Source: Pseudomonadota bacterium (lineage in GTDB: Bacteria > Pseudomonadota > Alphaproteobacteria > HIMB59 > GCA-002718135). From it: a stretch of DNA of 6,402 nt. Under the pieces are notes generated by a model. That model was given only the letters and a program-made list of their open reading frames with translations. It was not told where the DNA came from and ran no database searches. The stretch spans positions 1 to 6,402 of the forward strand of contig JAQBWI010000064.1 of the NCBI GenBank assembly GCA_027625355.1. Direction: 5' to 3'. Positions 5,141 to 6,402 of this stretch are shown in pieces. The number at the start of each line of letters is the position of its first letter. Within the stretch, counting starts at the first letter, position 1. A program made the translations under genes and the position numbers.

Positions 5141-6402
5141 TTAATTATAATCAGGAAGATAATTTTCAAAGTTTGCTAGCAACGATCCTTCTAAAGCTAA
5201 AATATTAAAATAATTTAAGATCATGTCTTTTCTAGATGAGTGATAGTTTACATTAACATCTAATAATGCACTTTCAGCTTCTATTAAGTCGGTTATAGTT
5301 TTGGTTCCAATCTTATATTCTTCTTTAATACTATCTAAAGATGTCTGTATGGATTTTAATTGCTTATTATTTGAAGAAATATTCGATTTACTAATCAGGA
5401 AATTTTTATACAAATTTGATGCTTGTATAGTCAGATCCTGCTTTGAATCTTCAAAGGTTAATTCAGACTGTAAAAGTTTTGACTGATATTTACGAATATC
5501 TGATTTGTCATTATTTTTTTGAAAGACAGGTATCGTTAACGTTAAACCAATAGTTCCATTTGTTTTTTCCGTTCCTGAGTCAATTCTTCCTGAGTCAGAA
5601 TATTCTACAGAAGTTGATAAATCTAAAGAAGGTTTATTGCTTAATTTCTCAATAGCTAAAAGAAGATCTGTATTACGCATTTCATTATCAAGTAAAGCTA
5701 AAGAATAGTTATTATTTTCAACATTTTGAATAAAAAGGTTCAAATTTATATTTTTATTTAAATCAATAACATCCTCTAAATTTACAGCCTCTAATCCAAC
5801 TATTCGATTAAATGTAATTTTACTAACATTATAATTTTGCTGAGCGATGAATAAATTTGTTTCAGCTATTGCAAATGCAGACTCAGCATTTTGTAAATCA
5901 TAGAGTGTAGCAGATCCTAAATCAAATTTTGTTTTTGTTTCATCTAAAAATCTCGTTACTGAGTCAAAATTTTTATTACTTGCCTCAAGTGATTTTTCAT
6001 AATTTATTACAGTTAAATATCCATCAATGGCACTTAAAATAAGATCTTGAATTGATATTTTAAAATTAATAATTTCTTTATCAAATAATAACTTCGCTCT
6101 TTCAATTTCTAAATTTTTTTCACCTGCATCATATAAATTTTGAGTAAGTGATAATTTATATTTATCAGTAAATGATTCAGGGGTAGTGGAAGCTGTTGAA
6201 GTAGATGAATCAGAATTCGAGTAAGTACCAGAGATTGTACTTGTTATTGTAGGTAATTTTTGATTGTAAGCATTTTCAATTAACTCTTTTGATTCTTCTA
6301 ATTTTTCAAATGCAATCTTAACCTTCGGATTATTTTCAATCGTGCTTTTAATTGCATCGTCAACATCAATAGCAAAAGAAACTTTAGAAAACAAAATTAC
6401 TA
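5141..6402 (-). CDS. tolC: TolC-family outer-membrane efflux protein (5' end outside window)
   Basis: TolC proteins form trimeric outer-membrane/periplasm channels that complete tripartite export systems such as type I secretion and multidrug efflux. The frame is open to the right edge, giving 419 visible residues. The first ten, VILFSKVSFA, read as the end of a signal peptide with cleavage after Ser-Phe-Ala, so only the true start and the first part of the signal are missing. A TTG at 6394 is inside this signal and is not the start. The two-fold OEP repeat is clear: FDLGSATLYDLQNAESA (visible residues 159-175) and YKIGTKTITDLIEAESA (362-378) are equivalent helix positions. Each half has a predicted beta hairpin with LPTITSTISGTYS or PSLDLSTSVEYS before the surface loop. 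The C-terminus ends soon after the last helix, so it lacks the long tail of E. coli TolC. Substrates and inner-membrane partners are not encoded here, so the exported cargo is unknown. It is the first visible gene of the minus-strand string. Confidence 0.93.
   Translation of the reverse strand, partial: VILFSKVSFAIDVDDAIKSTIENNPKVKIAFEKLEESKELIENAYNQKLPTITSTISGTYSNSDSSTSTASTTPESFTDKYKLSLTQNLYDAGEKNLEIERAKLLFDKEIINFKISIQDLILSAIDGYLTVINYEKSLEASNKNFDSVTRFLDETKTKFDLGSATLYDLQNAESAFAIAETNLFIAQQNYNVSKITFNRIVGLEAVNLEDVIDLNKNINLNLFIQNVENNNYSLALLDNEMRNTDLLLAIEKLSNKPSLDLSTSVEYSDSGRIDSGTEKTNGTIGLTLTIPVFQKNNDKSDIRKYQSKLLQSELTFEDSKQDLTIQASNLYKNFLISKSNISSNNKQLKSIQTSLDSIKEEYKIGTKTITDLIEAESALLDVNVNYHSSRKDMILNYFNILALEGSLLANFENYLPDYN
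5572..5597 (-). repeat. Fifteen-base-period direct repeat in a TolC surface loop
   Basis: The plus-strand word TTCCTGAGTCA occurs at 5572-5582 and again at 5587-5597, exactly 15 bases apart and therefore in frame. On the coding strand it gives Asp-Ser-Gly twice within YSDSGRIDSGTEK. In the TolC fold this falls in the loop between the two beta strands of the second repeat half, which is expected to face the outside of the cell. It looks like a small tandem duplication. Confidence 0.8.

Noticed and set aside
5104..5145. Dyad in the tolC-popZ spacer as terminator or operator, and TATAAG as a promoter -10
   Set aside because: The dyad is bulged and nearly all A/T, no U tract follows, and no good -35 element is found; AT-rich DNA gives such matches easily.
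5301..5486. Plus-strand 61-codon open frame inside tolC
   Set aside because: It is antisense to the helical second half of tolC, with a cysteine-rich, unfamiliar product and no start signal; a shadow frame.
6392..6394. TTG as a possible start of tolC
   Set aside because: It falls inside the hydrophobic part of the signal peptide and the frame continues to the right edge, so the true start is outside the window.
1..6402. Search for CRISPR arrays, tRNA genes, insertion sequences, attachment sites or a defence cassette
   Set aside because: No spaced long repeats, cloverleaf-like segments, transposase motifs or terminal inverted repeats were seen, and nearly every base is in a recognised housekeeping gene.

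Overview
The window is an ordinary, very compact stretch of an AT-rich alphaproteobacterial chromosome. I place it in the Alphaproteobacteria because a TolC-type outer-membrane efflux gene, a PopZ/DUF2497 gene and valS occur in that order, an arrangement I recognise from that class. The low GC, near-absent intergenic DNA and lack of clear Shine-Dalgarno sites suggest a streamlined lineage, such as free-living marine groups like Pelagibacterales or HIMB59-type bacteria. The exact lineage cannot be settled from this sequence.

Layout. From the left edge, 1-471 on the plus strand is the C-terminal part of an exonuclease III/AP endonuclease (xthA), whose 5' end lies outside the window. All the rest is a minus-strand gene string that enters from the right edge: tolC (6402-5141, 5' end cut off), a 92-residue PopZ-like protein (5103-4825), valyl-tRNA synthetase valS (4823-2196) and dihydroxy-acid dehydratase ilvD (2195-468). 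The gaps between them are 37, 1 and 0 bases. The xthA and ilvD genes converge and share the four bases TTAA, which hold both stop codons. No gene-free stretch reaches 300 bases; the longest is the 37-base tolC/popZ gap. I see no RNA genes, insertion sequences, CRISPR arrays or prophage signals.

How the genes work together. The minus-strand genes look like one transcription unit whose promoter lies beyond the right edge. It joins envelope export (TolC), cell-pole organisation (PopZ-like), tRNA-Val charging (ValS) and the shared last-but-one step of valine and isoleucine synthesis (IlvD). The ValS/IlvD abutment links making the valine precursor to using valine. The other links have no obvious metabolic logic and probably reflect inherited gene order. 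The points most worth a second look are the very short PopZ-like protein with an A9 tract just before its presumed oligomerisation segment, and the repeat-rich predicted surface loops of TolC. I found no convincing undescribed multi-gene system.
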